Source of the DNA: Fasciola hepatica
Lineage: Eukaryota; Platyhelminthes; Trematoda; Plagiorchiida; Fasciolidae
Assembly (NCBI GenBank): GCA_948099385.1
Contig: CANUEZ040000213.1
Location: 124,001 to 188,000 of the forward strand
Reading direction: 5' to 3'
DNA length: 64,000 bases
Under the pieces are notes generated by a model. That model was given only the letters and a program-made list of their open reading frames with translations. It made no database searches and was not told the origin of the DNA. The position numbers and the translations under genes are program-made. Shown piece by piece: positions 1 through 10,510 of this stretch (its first letter is position 1; each line of letters opens with the position of its first letter).

Positions 1-582
1 GTTGCTCTGTGCAACCTCATTTTTTTCCTTTGGGTAAATAAGATTTGTCATTTTCACAGACTTCAACATTTATTCTTCTTCTACATAGAAATTTCATATT
101 CCCGGATCAGTCTCAGATTTCTATATGAGTTTTCGCATCGAATGCATCACGTCTCTGGCGGATGATCTCTTATTTATGGTTATCTTTGGTTCATTGTTTC
201 GACTTTAAGCGCTTTTGTTTCCCATCTGATTTCAAAGGAGTGGCCACTTTTGAAGAAATCATAATTTTGTTGATATACTAGTGCTCCGTATTAACCCACT
301 CCCACCTGAACAGATGCGTTGGGATCTCTAGTCTCACAGTGACTTTACAATAAATCACAGGTCTTTCACATCTACTATGGGGCTGGTTTTACTCTATAAG
401 CAAAAGTATCAATAAAACCTATGAAATCCTCTTCGAACTGGTTCGTGATAGAAAATCTGTTAGGCTCTGCCCACCTGTCTGATCTGGGTAGCCTGGGTAC
501 TCTGTCAGCATGACGAACTAAGTCTTATTGACTGATTCGGGGAACAGAACTTTGGTTGATTCGTAAGACATATTTCACCAAA
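1..582 (+). repeat. 0.58 kb dispersed repeat R1, forward copy
   Basis: This stretch matches about 50,221-50,805 in the same orientation and about 6,300-6,879 in inverse orientation, with only scattered differences. With the inverted copy it forms the arms of a 6.9 kb inverted repeat at the left edge of the window. I see no credible ORF in it. At about 580 the repeat stops and the sequence switches to a non-LTR reverse transcriptase scrap. In the other two copies the repeat instead continues into the segment holding the second secreted-peptide candidate. Its nature (UTR of a retroelement or plain duplicated DNA) is unknown. Confidence 0.85.
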
Positions 583-720
583 ATGACGTCATCGCCGAAT
601 TTGAACAGAGTAGCCGAGTGGGATACTTTTGAGTCGCAAATGTAGAACGATAACAAATATTGAGGAAGAACAGTTCCTTGAAGAATTTTGACACTGATTA
701 AGAGTGTTTAGCTAACCCTA
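583..720 (-). pseudogene. non-LTR retrotransposon RT fragment
   Basis: On the minus strand this is the near-identical counterpart of 26,945-27,050. It contains the end of the palm region: a QGTVLPQ-like motif (normally GxPQGSVLSP) followed by the catalytic block. That block reads FKFGDDVI here and FKYADDVI in the other copy. Only about 45 codons survive, and the fragment is cut at about 583 where repeat R1 begins. It is a dead fragment carried along in the block duplication. Confidence 0.6.
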
Positions 721-1039
721 TTTCCGCATTTGGTACAGTATGTTCTAAACGGAAATTAGTCTTTCAAGCAATAGGCAGTTAAAGCAACTAATCGACTCAA
801 GCTTTTGAAAAGTAAGGTACTTGGCCTAAAGTAAAATGCTGATACTTAATCTAGAAGGACACATCTAACGGATTTACATTGGTCACTGATGGAATTGGAA
901 ATGAAATTTACTAAGCTCGCTGCTGCTTCAGTTGTAAAAAAATTGGGATCAGTCGCGAGGCAATGAAGCACTGCATATTCAATACTGATGAGCAGAGTAA
1001 TATTCGAAGGAAATCCATGGCTCTCGTTCCGTTCCCGGT

Positions 1040-1273
1040 ATGGGTATCATTGTGGCTGGAAGCCAACAGTCTGGGCTGGGAATGAGTCGAGTGAACGGTA
1101 ATTACCGTAGTTATTTGTTCGCTGAGGCCCTGCTCCGTGTTTGTGTACTGCTGAAAAAAGGACCACGTGCTTCAGCAGACATGACAAACTTGGTGAACTC
1201 GAAAAGCTTGAAAACCTGCTCGGAAATTTCTACACTTCACGATAGACGGGATGTCATTAGCATCGTCGTGTAA
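1040..1273 (+). CDS. conserved 77-residue ORF of unknown function, copy 1
   Basis: This ORF opens with MGIIVAGSQQSGLGM and runs 77 codons. Copies at 26,357-26,590 and 55,499-55,732 (both minus) keep the same length and frame, and the only residue change I see is Arg to Ser near the C-terminus. No domain, signal peptide or membrane segment is evident, and I do not recognise the family. The surrounding DNA is just as similar, so recent duplication alone could keep the frame open. It may be an exon or chance. Confidence 0.25.
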   Translation: MGIIVAGSQQSGLGMSRVNGNYRSYLFAEALLRVCVLLKKGPRASADMTNLVNSKSLKTCSEISTLHDRRDVISIVV

Positions 1274-1589
1274 CGAAGGTATTGGACATTTTCTTGGTCT
1301 ACACCGAGGTCGTCAGACGGGTGGCCCTTCTGTTGGTCACAGAAAAGATTGCTTCCAAACCATATGTTCTAGAAGTGCAGAAAATTTCGGGATAAAATAT
1401 AGTCCAGACTTTTGTTGGTAGTCAAGGAACCTCAAGTGTGTTGTATTTTTCGAATGCTAATTACTCTTTCCTTCGTAATTATTTTGGGATGAGTAAGATT
1501 ACTCTTCTGAGATGGAAGTAAATCATTTTCAAAGGGCAGCAGATTTAACATCAGTGTTTTATAGTTTCGACTGCGAAATTACCTTTTGA

Positions 1590-2400
1590 CTAAAGTTGTT
1601 GATGTTTTGGTTGTTGATGATTAAGTTTGTGTTGTGAACATGGAGTAGAACCAAGGGGAGTTGTGACACTAGTCCTGCTGTGTCGTGTGGAATTTATATA
1701 GGTGGCAAGGCTACCAACTAAATCTTTTTGTATGGTAGCAATGGAGGCGTAAAACGTTTCCGATTTCCACCGTGGATTTGTATATGTCAGCATTAGGTCA
1801 AGTTTCTTGGAGGCATGGCACATAAGTATTTCGGAATGCATGAGCACAGGTTAGAAGTTGGGTTCTTGAGATTGTCAAACAGAGAACGCACACTGTTTCA
1901 TATAATGCCGGGACTGTCAAAATCCGGCGGCGAGAGGCCAGGAGCAGTGCGTCATCCGGCATGTTGCTTTTCTGCCCGTGATAGCACCAATTCATAACCA
2001 TGTCGCTTGTCAGCTGGTAACCTGTGAGTTTACGAGGTCTTCTATGGATGACTTAAAATGATATGAATATCTGCGACAGGGCAACGTGGCAGTAGATGAT
2101 TGCAACAATAAAAAATAGTGTCAGCAAAGGTGGACCAGAAAAGCAGCTCAGTCGTACATACGGCGAGCACAATATCATACCGTGTTGGGGCAAGGCAAAC
2201 TATTGGTAGTTCGAATAGCCTGATGTGCAACACTCATGGCTCATCACGGGACTCTCTGGGTTTCACCTGTGGGTGGATGGGACTTGTTGGATATACACTG
2301 CTGATGACTTCAAAAATGCCAGAAGTACAGCTCTTTCTTGCTAGTCACTGGTGATCTGAGCCTTGATAGCTCAGATGAATCATTTCATACGCTTTTGTAT
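1590..2400. repeat. duplicated interval of block X, no recognised gene
   Basis: This interval matches 54,360-55,200 inversely along its whole length. The middle copy (25,811-26,050) lacks about 598 bp of it. Short ORFs occur on both strands, the longest 78 codons at 2,118-2,354 (+). The opposite-strand ORF at 2,042-2,233 has a hydrophobic stretch. I cannot assign a product to any of them. Confidence 0.6.
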
Positions 2401-2634
2401 TTCTTGGTCCCACAGATAGGAAGTCAGCAGCAACAAAAGAACTATATAAGTATTTACATCAATTAAATCACCATACATTAATTTATCAAGTTTAGTATGG
2501 AATCTTCAATCTGGATCATTTTTCATGCTCTTGTTTTGTCTATCTGTCATCAGTAAATTGCTGGCAGTAATTATCCAACTATCCAGTCCAGCATGTAAAG
2601 TTAAATGAGCTCTTAGCCGGGATGGATGGAATCC
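2401..2634. other. block X spacer
   Basis: AT-rich spacer present in all three block X copies. I see no gene or motif in it. Confidence 0.5.
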
Positions 2635-2942
2635 CCCGTATGGCACCAGATAATGATCGATTCCGTGATTGTCATCTTCCAAGTATAACTTTCGTCAAGG
2701 GCAATCGCTTTCTCGAGTATTTTCAATCAAATGCTTATTCATCATTTCACCTAATTCTTTGCATATTGTTTACAAACGGATTGATTTGACCAAGTCAACG
2801 TTTGTTTACAATACACTATGGAGATGAATATGAAAGAATATGAAGAAAATCGGCAAACTACAGTCAGAAGGACTTTTTGATGAGGGGGCTTGTCAGACCA
2901 CTGAAAGCAACCAATAAACACTTAAAAACACAACCTTCCTGA
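2635..2942 (+). pseudogene. broken conserved ORF (NDRFRDCHLPS family), copy 1
   Basis: Reading starts at MDGIPRMAPDNDRFRDCHLP, meets an in-frame stop before PSQRLF, then continues after an internal loss to a tail ending THLKTQPS-like residues. Equivalents are at 53,880-54,140 (-), with an intact front part, and 25,189-25,620 (-), with an intact rear part that includes GDEYEIVKKECEDT. Together the copies show an ancestral ORF of roughly 120-150 codons, interrupted differently in each. I do not recognise the product. It sits downstream of Penelope family A and could be part of another element. Confidence 0.4.
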
Positions 2943-3340
2943 TACAAACTGGAACGCAGAAGTCAATAGCATCAGATAGCACGATGTATTCCGGGCCTTT
3001 TTGCTGCATCTTCACTAGTGCTTACTGCCGTCAATGTGATCATTCATAAATGGTGAATTGACCAGTATCATAAGACCAAAAGCAAGCACACAACCTGAAT
3101 CACACAACAAGGGTTTGCAACTAGAAACAGATTATCAAGGCAAAACTGACGTAATTAGCCGCTTTCGTTGTTTGTACTGTTGAGGTTAGTGATGGTTATT
3201 TGCTAACCCCTCCGCATGTCTCAGTAGTCTTTGATTGTTTGTGACGCAGATAACGGTGATCGTCGTGCTCAAATAAACGCAGTGCTTAGTGTTCTGCAGG
3301 TTTTGCGTAACGGATAGTTCCAGGGTTCGGTATTCAGTCA
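2943..3340. other. spacer 3' of Penelope family A
   Basis: This matches 24,845-25,190 inversely. No ORF of note is present. It is probably the 3' flank or untranslated end of the family A element. Confidence 0.4.
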
Positions 3341-3354
3341 GTTACGTCACCGAT

Positions 3355-4320
3355 TTTGTTTCCGCAAACTCATCGCTCTTTGTGGCCAAACCGGAATGTG
3401 CTCGACCATTCGGTTACGCCATGGTCTCTTCGTTCTGCCAATGTACAGGTGGCTGCGCACCTGCAGTTGAATCAGTAAATGTAACTAGACATGGAGTGAA
3501 CAGGCCGTGGTTTTTTCACCGACGGCATTTTCATCCGGGAGGTAGAGAAAATGATTACCTTTGCAGAGTTTTAAGTACGATCAACTGCACAGTCGAAGGA
3601 TGTTCTGGGTAGGCTGTTGATGCCATCACACACAAGTCGTTATCATCGGGAAGTTGATGAACTATGTCAACGGCCTTCGGAACTGAATTAATTGTAAAGA
3701 GTGACTTTACATTCATGGTGAGTAAGTACTTATTGTGAATGATCAAATCTCTCAACAGGCCACATCTTAAATAACTATTCTTCACCATGATTTTTCCAAA
3801 TACATACCTCACCGGTTTAGGCCGTTCCCCAAGCCACTTTGCCAGTTTGCGTTGCAAGGAGTTGGCCGTGGACAACGCTGGTCGAAATGGTATACCTTCA
3901 TTGCGTACTTTTGGTAGGCCGAGCATATGTGGTATATGACTTACTGTACATTTTAGAACCTTGGCCGTGGATTCTGAGACAAGTTTAGCTTTTGCGAGGT
4001 CTGGTTGTGTCTTTATTTTTCTTTTATAGTTCTTTGGAGAAGTTAGTCTTAGAGACCGGTTTGAATTTTGTTTCATCTTCTAGGATCATCGCCATTTTGT
4101 CTCTGTGGAATACTTTGTTCAGAACAGCTACACTAGATCCCTTGTCTGATTGGAGAAGTATCAATGCCGAGTTCCTTCTGAGCTGCTTTATGGCTTTGTA
4201 ATGGTTTTTTGTCACTAGACAATTTTCTTTGTGGTACTCGTTTGATACGCTGCTCAAAATCTACCGGTTTTGCTTTGAACCTTCCCACAGCTTCCTCACC
4301 CGTTAGTTAGTAGTCAGCTC
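3355..4320 (-). pseudogene. Penelope-like retroelement family A, copy 1 (internally deleted)
   Basis: Read on the minus strand, the order is the Penelope N-terminal motif (LLQSDKGSSVAVLNK, about 4,130-4,190), then the RT fingers with HGLPK/LGLPKVRNEGIPFRP and LAKWLGERPKP (about 3,800-3,930). At about 3,622 it jumps to the C-terminal GIY-YIG endonuclease (LYIGRTKRPWRNRMVEHIP, about 3,395-3,450). Compared with the copy at 23,040-24,800, about 0.8 kb is missing, including the whole catalytic palm with the MGSSLGP block. The N-terminal and RT parts are also in different frames. Penelope proteins normally join an RT to a GIY-YIG nuclease, so this order identifies the class. The copy cannot be autonomous. 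Confidence 0.85.
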
Positions 4321-4589
4321 TTCGAAGAATGATTCAAATCTGATCTGTGAGTCAATAAGAGTAGTCTATTTTGGAGGAACACAATAATTTACACAACAAG
4401 ACAAAAGCCGATTCCTGTTATAAGAATCAAGTTGTGTTGTTTACTTATGGTCTTACGAGAATGTCCAATCAACCTCTTATAAATGATCACCTTCTCCGGA
4501 AAATGTACTGGTGAATAAACAGATAAATGTTCCGGACTACACCTTGCGACCCAATTCTGTTGACTTCCTTCTTCAAATTACCACTTGAT

Positions 4590-4960
4590 TTTCTTGAATG
4601 ATGCCTTGTTACACATAGATGATTATCCACTGCGTACGTCAGTTTATACGCTCCTGTTAGACAAAGCACTGTGTTCGTGTAACAAGAAACCACTTTCGAT
4701 TGAAAAACTGAGAACGACAACTAACCTGGTTTAAACACGGACTGAGAGCGGTCGTGATTTGGTCGAACTAGACGAAGAACACTTCTGGCTTGGCAGATCT
4801 GATCAAACAGCCAGATCACAAGCAGCCGAACCAAAAAGGCAAACACAATGGAGAAATGGATCTCTTCTAGGTTGAACAACTCACAAAACCATCCCTGCAG
4901 GTCCCTGATCCATCGCTTTCATGATTTACCACAGCTTCAACGTGAACTCTGTTAGTGAAC
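4590..4960 (+). pseudogene. conserved 123-residue ORF, broken copy 1
   Basis: This is homologous to the open reading frames at 22,377-22,748 (-) and 52,135-52,509 (-). Here the frame carries a stop (taa at about 4,733) and later a frameshift. Recognisable stretches include DDYPLRTSVYTLLLDKALC and ESGRDLVELDEEHFWLGRSD. The function is unknown. The gene lies just outside the 5' end of Penelope family A and is transcribed away from it. Confidence 0.45.
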
Positions 4961-5835
4961 GTCTTACCTCATTGTAGCTTATTATAAAAATTTCATAAAA
5001 GGCAGTTAACACGGGAAGACCTCTTTCCGCTCACAACGAAACAAGAATGGCTTTTGTATGCTTGATTTATACAACGTGATGTAATTAAACCTTGGATAAA
5101 AAACCAAAAACAAGCTTGTTTTCTATCCTGGATCGTTTCCATGAATGATATGAGTCATGCTTTCGAATGAAAAAAGCATAACACTTCTAAAAGAGCGGCC
5201 TGAATTAATTACCTTCAAATAGTGCTTTCTCCCAATTGCCCTTCACTGGTATTCGGAAGTATAACTTGAGCGATGAAGACGTGCCTTAAATTATTGTGAT
5301 ACTAACTCTCAGTTATCAGTCCGACCAAGTAAAATGTATCCATGTGATACTTTGCTAGTTTCTCTTATACGATAAGATTCAGCATCTAGTGTCAACGCTT
5401 ATTACCCGCTGGAACTCCACGAAGGAACCTCACAGCTGTTTCGCTATCAGCTGCACTTCAGATGCTTTGAATCCTAAATGAAACTTGAATCAAAGGTGCA
5501 GCATTATGAGTTCCACACTTGTATACGGCAGTTCCGAGGTCTCAAAATCCCGGTCATATCAACACCATCGTATGGAGAACCCACTTGACATTGCCCTTGA
5601 GAACTACTGGAGCGTCATACACCAGTTTGACTGTGAGATTTTCTTGAAATAGCCCTAAGCCCATTTCTTATGAATAGACAAGTTTCAGTTGGGAAAGGTC
5701 AACCGTTACGCGTAGAACTCGGTCGTTAGCAGTTCACACCCGAGAAGTATGAACCACTAACTGATGGATCAGAAAAGCTCATATTTCATTGTAAAAAAAA
5801 CATTCTGCTATGACCCGGCAATTCACATAACTGTG
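4961..5835. other. non-coding spacer, partly repeated in block X copy 3
   Basis: This matches 51,270-52,130 inversely. The part to about 5,232 is also in block X copy 2, and beyond that copy 2 lacks 2.2 kb. No convincing gene is visible. Confidence 0.4.
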
Positions 5836-6237
5836 ATGATTCGACTCGGGTCAAATACTGCTAGCGCTCTCCTTGTAAGTGTATTGGCCGTCTGTATCTT
5901 TGGGGTCTGCTCCACACAGTTTATTCGTAAGTCTTTCGGAGGAACATATTTACAAGACTAAATCCGCAAACGAATTTTACTCCAGAAATAAATGATAAGA
6001 GCTCACGCAAGATGAGAAAACAGAAAATACAAATAAAAACTCAAACTCAGCGAGTATTCAATTATACCTGTCGGGATCAATGGTAGAGTTATTTTACACC
6101 TTCAGCAAAAGCCGAAACTAGTGACCTCAGTTTAGAGTAGTCGAATTCATTTTACAGCCTATCGTTACTTCACAAATTACGTTCAGAAATCCGGCTGTAA
6201 GGTTAAAATCAGCCGTTTATCGGGATTGGCAGCATAA
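5836..6237 (+). CDS. candidate two-exon small secreted protein
   Basis: Exon 1 is 5,836-5,926 and exon 2 is 6,158-6,237, giving 56 residues. Exon 1 encodes a classic signal peptide: MIRLG, then the hydrophobic core ALLVSVLAVCIFGVC, then STQ. It stops in phase 1 at a perfect donor, C^GTAAGT. The acceptor is strong (ATTTTACAG), and the frame continues through 26 codons (starting PYRYFTNYVQKSG) to TAA. The inverted copy at 50,870-51,259 keeps both splice sites, but a 2-base insertion breaks exon 1 and one Cys becomes Ser. An in-frame upstream ATG at 5,764 also exists. The phase-1 signal-peptide exon resembles the six-cysteine gene 2 kb downstream. A second GTAAGT inside exon 1 (about 5,875) makes the exon border uncertain. 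Confidence 0.4.
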
Positions 6238-6299
6238 TTTTATTTGTTGCTCCTGGGGTGACAATAGGTTTGTTCAAAAACACCGGGTCATTAAAATAT

Positions 6300-6879
6300 T
6301 GGTGAAATATTTCCTACGAAACAACCAAAGTTCTTTTCCCCGAATCAGTCAATAAGACTTAGTTCGTCATGCTGACAGAGTACCCAGGCTACCCAGATCA
6401 GACAGGTGGGCAGAGCCTAACAGATTTTCTATCACGAACCAGTTCGAAGAGGATTTCATAGGTTTTATTGATACTTTTGCTTATAGAGTAAAACCAGCCC
6501 CATAGTAGATGTGAAAGACCTGTGATTTATTGTAAAGTCACTGTGAGACTAGAGATCCCAACGCATCTGTTCAGGTGGGAGTGGGTTAATACGGAGCACT
6601 AGTATATCAACAAAATTATGATTTCTTCAAAAGTGGCCACTCCTTTGAAATCAGATGGGAAACAAAAGCGCTTAAAGTCGAAACAATGAACAAAAGATAA
6701 CCATAAGTAAGAGATCATCCGCCAGTGACGTGATGCATTCGATGCGAAAACTCATGTAGAAATCTGAGACTGATCCGGGAATATGAAATTTCTATGTAGA
6801 AGAAGAATAAATGTTGAAGTCTGTGAAAATGACAAATCTTATTTACCCAAAGGAAAAAATAAGGTTGCACAGAGCAACG
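6300..6879 (-). repeat. repeat R1, inverted copy
   Basis: Near-perfect reverse complement of 1-580 (position 1 pairs with about 6,878) and of 50,221-50,805. Only scattered substitutions are seen. No gene is evident. Confidence 0.85.
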
Positions 6880-6989
6880 AATATTTGTAATTATTGAAGT
6901 AGGCGAATTTGCGAACTATTCACGGGCCCAGGAACCAGTTGTAATTACTTTTGCACTCATTCAAACAATAATCCCGTGGACAGATATGT

Positions 6990-7196
6990 TTGTCGTTCCC
7001 AGAGACAGAAGGACATTTTCCTATCCTTCTTCGCAAGGGAACAGTTCACACTGTCAAAGACACAATCTTGCAACACTTGTTTGATAGTAGACAGCCAATC
7101 GATTCGGTGACGGTCCTGACCACTTGTGCAGTTCACAGCAAACGACCACGTAGGCAGTTACGCTTGATGGCAGAAGCCGTAGAAGTTCGAAGGTGA
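6990..7196 (+). CDS. conserved short ORF of unknown function
   Basis: A 68-codon ORF begins MSFPETEGHFPILLRKGTVH. The copy at 49,882-50,109 (-) is open in the same frame. An overlapping frame (about 6,890-7,075, containing TFSYPSSQGNSSHCQRHN) is also open in both copies, so the true frame is unclear. The 3' end runs into an imperfect inverted repeat of CAACAACAA/TTGTTGTTG type (7,200-7,262). No domain is recognised. It is absent from block X copy 2. Confidence 0.25.
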   Translation: MSFPETEGHFPILLRKGTVHTVKDTILQHLFDSRQPIDSVTVLTTCAVHSKRPRRQLRLMAEAVEVRR

Positions 7197-7262
7197 GAGC
7201 CACGGCAACAACAATAACAGTTTCGTGGGACGGTCTTGTGGAATCGTTGTTGTTGTTTCCGT

Positions 7263-8058
7263 GGCCATAACAAGAGTTTCACTCTGTACTTTCTATTGTC
7301 AAAATCATCAATCTTATGACATCTCACGCACCCAACTTTAGCACATGTCTATTCCTTTTTACTGGTCACACAAATCACATATATTTTCACACCAGAGTTG
7401 AAAAGGATCATTAGATTCTAGTATGTAGTAAAGACCCCGGACATATTGCATGTTTGTTCAACTCTGTTATCTAGAACTATATTTATTCCCAGGTACTCCG
7501 TACTACGTAGTAAATGCCTAAAGGATGAAGTGAAAAGTATTTTCTTTGTGTAGCATGAGTTTTCATGAATCAATGGAAATTCTCATTGAGATTGTGATAG
7601 AATTAATTCCTGGTATCCTAGACAGAGTTTCCTAATACTTCAAAGAAATGGATATTTATTAGTTTGAATGATTCAATGAGAGCGCAGAAATCAGAACAAA
7701 TGATTTGGGCGAAAGGTGTTGTTCAGTACGATGACCCGAGCAGTGGGTTGAACAGTCCGATGCTTTTCGTTCGGTAATACGGGTGTGGGTGTGTACAAGT
7801 GTTTACTAGAAAAGCTTGAGTAAAGAAGGTCAAAATTACATAAATCTACGGCAGTGAAACTGCACTTTCCTGGGTCATTTTGAACGGAGTGTGTCGTTAG
7901 ACGATCTACCGGCAAACACCATTGGTTCCGTTATCGTTCACGTGATTATTCGCACACACGATTCTATTGGATACGCTCGTTATAGCGGAATATATTAAGC
8001 AAAATAAATTTAATAATATTATCATCCTTCTTGTCAGTTTCAAACTTGCTGAGCAAAC
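7263..8058. other. upstream region of the six-cysteine gene
   Basis: From about 7,430 on, this is shared by all three block X copies. It holds an ORF on the minus strand (7,691-7,915, starting MPVDRLTTHSVQNDPG) that stays open in all three copies, and a sense frame (ending IGYARYSGIY at about 7,998) open only in copy 2. An AT-rich run just before the start codon (about 7,998-8,030, TTTAATAATATTATC) could contain promoter or trans-splice signals. Nothing decisive is visible. Confidence 0.35.
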
Positions 8059-8512
8059 ATGTCAGTCGCTGTTCTCTTTCTGGTCCTCGGTTTAGAGCTA
8101 AACAGTCATATTCCAAGAGGTATGTTCATAAACCCGAGTGCAATTTCCTCAAACTAAAAATGATTTATTTTATAAATGTTAAACGGTTGTGAACCTGCAG
8201 GACAAATTGTAAATTAGTCTGTCTGTGAAATGTTTGCTTTCCATGCTGAATAAGTTCTCCTTAAATGAGAAAGGATACGCACCTATCAGTAATCGAAATA
8301 TTTTTTCCCTACGGTATATCCACACGTTCTGAGTTTTGTTTGAGCAAGGTCGTCGTGCTAAAGACTTGGAAATAGAAACTCTTAATTCAAGCCCTCAATC
8401 AATGCGGTGCAAAGTTTGTACTACGTATTTGGAATCTTTAGCTCGTGGCTGTCCTGAAAGATGTTACCCATGTTCATATTCCAAGGTAGATAACACTTGT
8501 TACAAGTCCTGA
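8059..8512 (+). CDS. two-exon secreted six-cysteine peptide, copy 1
   Basis: Exon 1 is 8,059-8,119, the intron is 8,120-8,348 and exon 2 is 8,349-8,512. The product is 74 residues. Exon 1 is a signal peptide (MSVAVLFLVLGLELNS, predicted cleavage near HIP) ending in phase 1 at GAG^GTATGT. The acceptor is GCAAG^GT. Joining the exons creates RGRR at residues 20-23, a furin-type site (R-X-R-R), so a mature peptide of about 51 residues starting AKDLEI is likely. Six cysteines at 41, 44, 55, 59, 62 and 71 have the spacing C-x2-C-x10-C-x3-C-x2-C-x8-C, enough for three disulfides. An N-glycosylation sequon (NSS) is at 33. AATAAA follows at about 8,738. The family is not recognised. A secreted hormone-like or effector role is inference. 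All three copies in the window have the same coding sequence. Confidence 0.6.
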
Positions 8513-8814
8513 CTGGTATATGAATAATCCAAGTCCCGATTTCAAAGTGGTCATCTGCAAGCACTAAATATACCGTCAACTGTTATGTTCATGGAATCTG
8601 TCCCTTCCGTTGAAAAGATGAACATATTGGAAAATTGGGTTATAAGTAGTGAGGGAAGCTTATAGTTAATCCCTGGGAAGAAACTAAAAAGGTGTCAGTC
8701 TTCTTTGAAGTCGTAGTCTAACGTATATTAGAACGTCAATTAATAAACAGGCTTACTTTCATTGCTTCAAGCTTTAGGCCCGATAAAGCATATTTTATCG
8801 GCACGGCATTTAAG
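8513..8814 (+). terminator. 3' region with polyadenylation signal of the six-cysteine gene
   Basis: There is no ORF between the TGA at 8,510-8,512 and the next ORF. The hexamer AATAAA at about 8,738 is the plausible cleavage and polyadenylation signal, giving a 3' UTR of about 240 bases. The same hexamer is kept in the copies near 20,790 and 48,340 (minus strand). Confidence 0.35.
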
Positions 8815-9270
8815 ATGACTAAAAATGAAAACACGGAGGAACATGACGAAGGCAATGTTAGATTACGTATCCGCTGCGATATGGTGCCTGCAATACCTCA
8901 CGACAGAGGAAAAAGGGCATTTCCCAGGTCTAGCAACCTTGAAGTAAAAGGTTACATATCTAAGCGCAGTTCATTCATCCTTCCGTGTATGGTCACATTT
9001 TGTGGCAGAGACAAGGGTATTAAGTTGAAGAAAGTTAGTCCGGCTTCCAGTGCCCTTCATGTGACTGGTCTCTTCTCCCACACCAACCGTTATTACTCCC
9101 ATATTGACTTGCTTAAAGCTGTCAACTATTCTCAACTGGTCACTCATTATTGTTTATGCAATCAGGATGCGACTCTTTTGGCATGCACGCAGCATTTCTT
9201 TGTAGCAAGCTGTATAACCTGCTTTAGAACGTTAACCTTTAGGCCTTTCAGCGAAGGACAAATTACCTAA
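8815..9270 (+). CDS. hypothetical 151-residue ORF downstream of the six-cysteine gene
   Basis: The ORF opens with MTKNENTEEHDEGNVRLRIR and is uninterrupted for 151 codons. The first 45 codons are shared with 20,506-20,715 (-) and partly with about 48,190-48,267 (-). The remainder belongs to a segment found only in this copy. It is hydrophilic and charged at the N-terminus, with several cysteines later, and has no signal peptide. It may be a fusion of a real exon to unrelated DNA, because the shared part ends exactly where the copies diverge (about 8,955). Function unknown. Confidence 0.25.
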   Translation: MTKNENTEEHDEGNVRLRIRCDMVPAIPHDRGKRAFPRSSNLEVKGYISKRSSFILPCMVTFCGRDKGIKLKKVSPASSALHVTGLFSHTNRYYSHIDLLKAVNYSQLVTHYCLCNQDATLLACTQHFFVASCITCFRTLTFRPFSEGQIT

Positions 9271-10510
9271 GGTCGGCCATAAAGCGAGGATTTGCTTTCA
9301 GCATCTTCGTGCTGAACAGAACGACACATTAGAAAGCTTCATATTCACTAAAGAATCAAGTGAGGTAAGAAACAGTTGTACGGAACGGATTTCGGAATGG
9401 TCTGTGGTTTAAAAAATGCCAAACTAGATAACAGTATGATGTGTTTTACTGCCCCATTTTGTTTGTTTTCTTGTGAAACTTGACGAAACATATCATCCGA
9501 TTGCCTTGCTACACTGACTGACCGTTGAACAACACTAGCCTATGCTACAATCAACCCTCACTTTCAAAAGTATTGACAGAGCAAATGCAAGGCTCACTGT
9601 TTAGTGAGGGTCGCTTCAAAACTGAACCCTGTTAGGGGCGACCACTTGCATTCTGAACTCCAAATTCTTTCATAATCTAAGGCGACCATAGCGTGAATAA
9701 TTTTCACATATGCTACTTTTTGAGTGTCTAGAAAAAAGGTGCATCAATGAAATGTGTTATAAGTACTTAACAGTGACACAGATTTATCCATGGATCTTCT
9801 AATTATCTTAAGTCTTGGTTATAGAGAGTAAGCTGTTTCGTTCCGTCCCACCAGCTCTAGTGAGAAGTCTATTCCGCTTACGAATCATCTTATTTTATCA
9901 GCTAGAAACACATCGTTTATATAGGAAGAAACAATCATTGACGTCAGTCGTTGCAACGCATAAGTAGCCTGTTCTCTTATTGGTTGATTGATCACACAAC
10001 CAGCTGCCATTTGACGGGAATCCGTTCGCGTCTCATCGATTCGCTGCATTGTCATTCGAGCATCCGCTGGCACAAGCACTGACTTGGATTCCGGCCAGGC
10101 GCTGACATGCCGATTACTGACGGGACATGGCTTGCTATCGACCATGAGTCAGCCCATACCCTCACATGAGCTTTCATAAAATATGTTTAAAATCAGTAGA
10201 TTTTATAGTCTTATGTCATTGGGTGTCAACTGGTGCATGAGTATGTACTCGTGGTAGGGCAGAGGAGCGAACTGAACCTGCACTCCCATTAACATCATCC
10301 GTGCTGGTGGAATACTTTCAGGTCCATATGGTATTAACTCATTAGTCACGTTTGCTTCACCGACGAAATATCATTTCCGCTATTTTGACTGATGTATACG
10401 GGGTGAAGATACCAGAGTGTTCTTGGTGTAAAAACGAATATCATATCTGCAAAGAGCGTTTCTGTTTGCCTTTGAAGTACTAGGTCTTCTGAGGTACCCA
10501 TGAAATTGAA
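9271..10510. other. copy-specific segment with LTR-like piece
   Basis: Together with 8,955-9,270, this segment of about 1.55 kb is absent from the other two block X copies. At 9,831-9,925 there is an LTR-promoter-like piece (TTCCGTCCCACCAGCTCTAG, then a TTATATAGG TATA-like element). It resembles 27,380-27,475. A minus ORF (9,885-10,145, 86 codons) has no recognised product. Elsewhere I see nothing. Confidence 0.4.

Noticed and set aside
961..1010. CTGATGAG...GAAGGAAA as a hammerhead core
   Set aside because: No helix II pairing exists between the two motifs, and neither helix I nor helix III can be drawn.
3289..3612. 107-codon ORF, also at 24,519-24,842 on the other strand
   Set aside because: It is antisense to the GIY-YIG domain of Penelope family A, whose motifs read clearly on the opposite strand.
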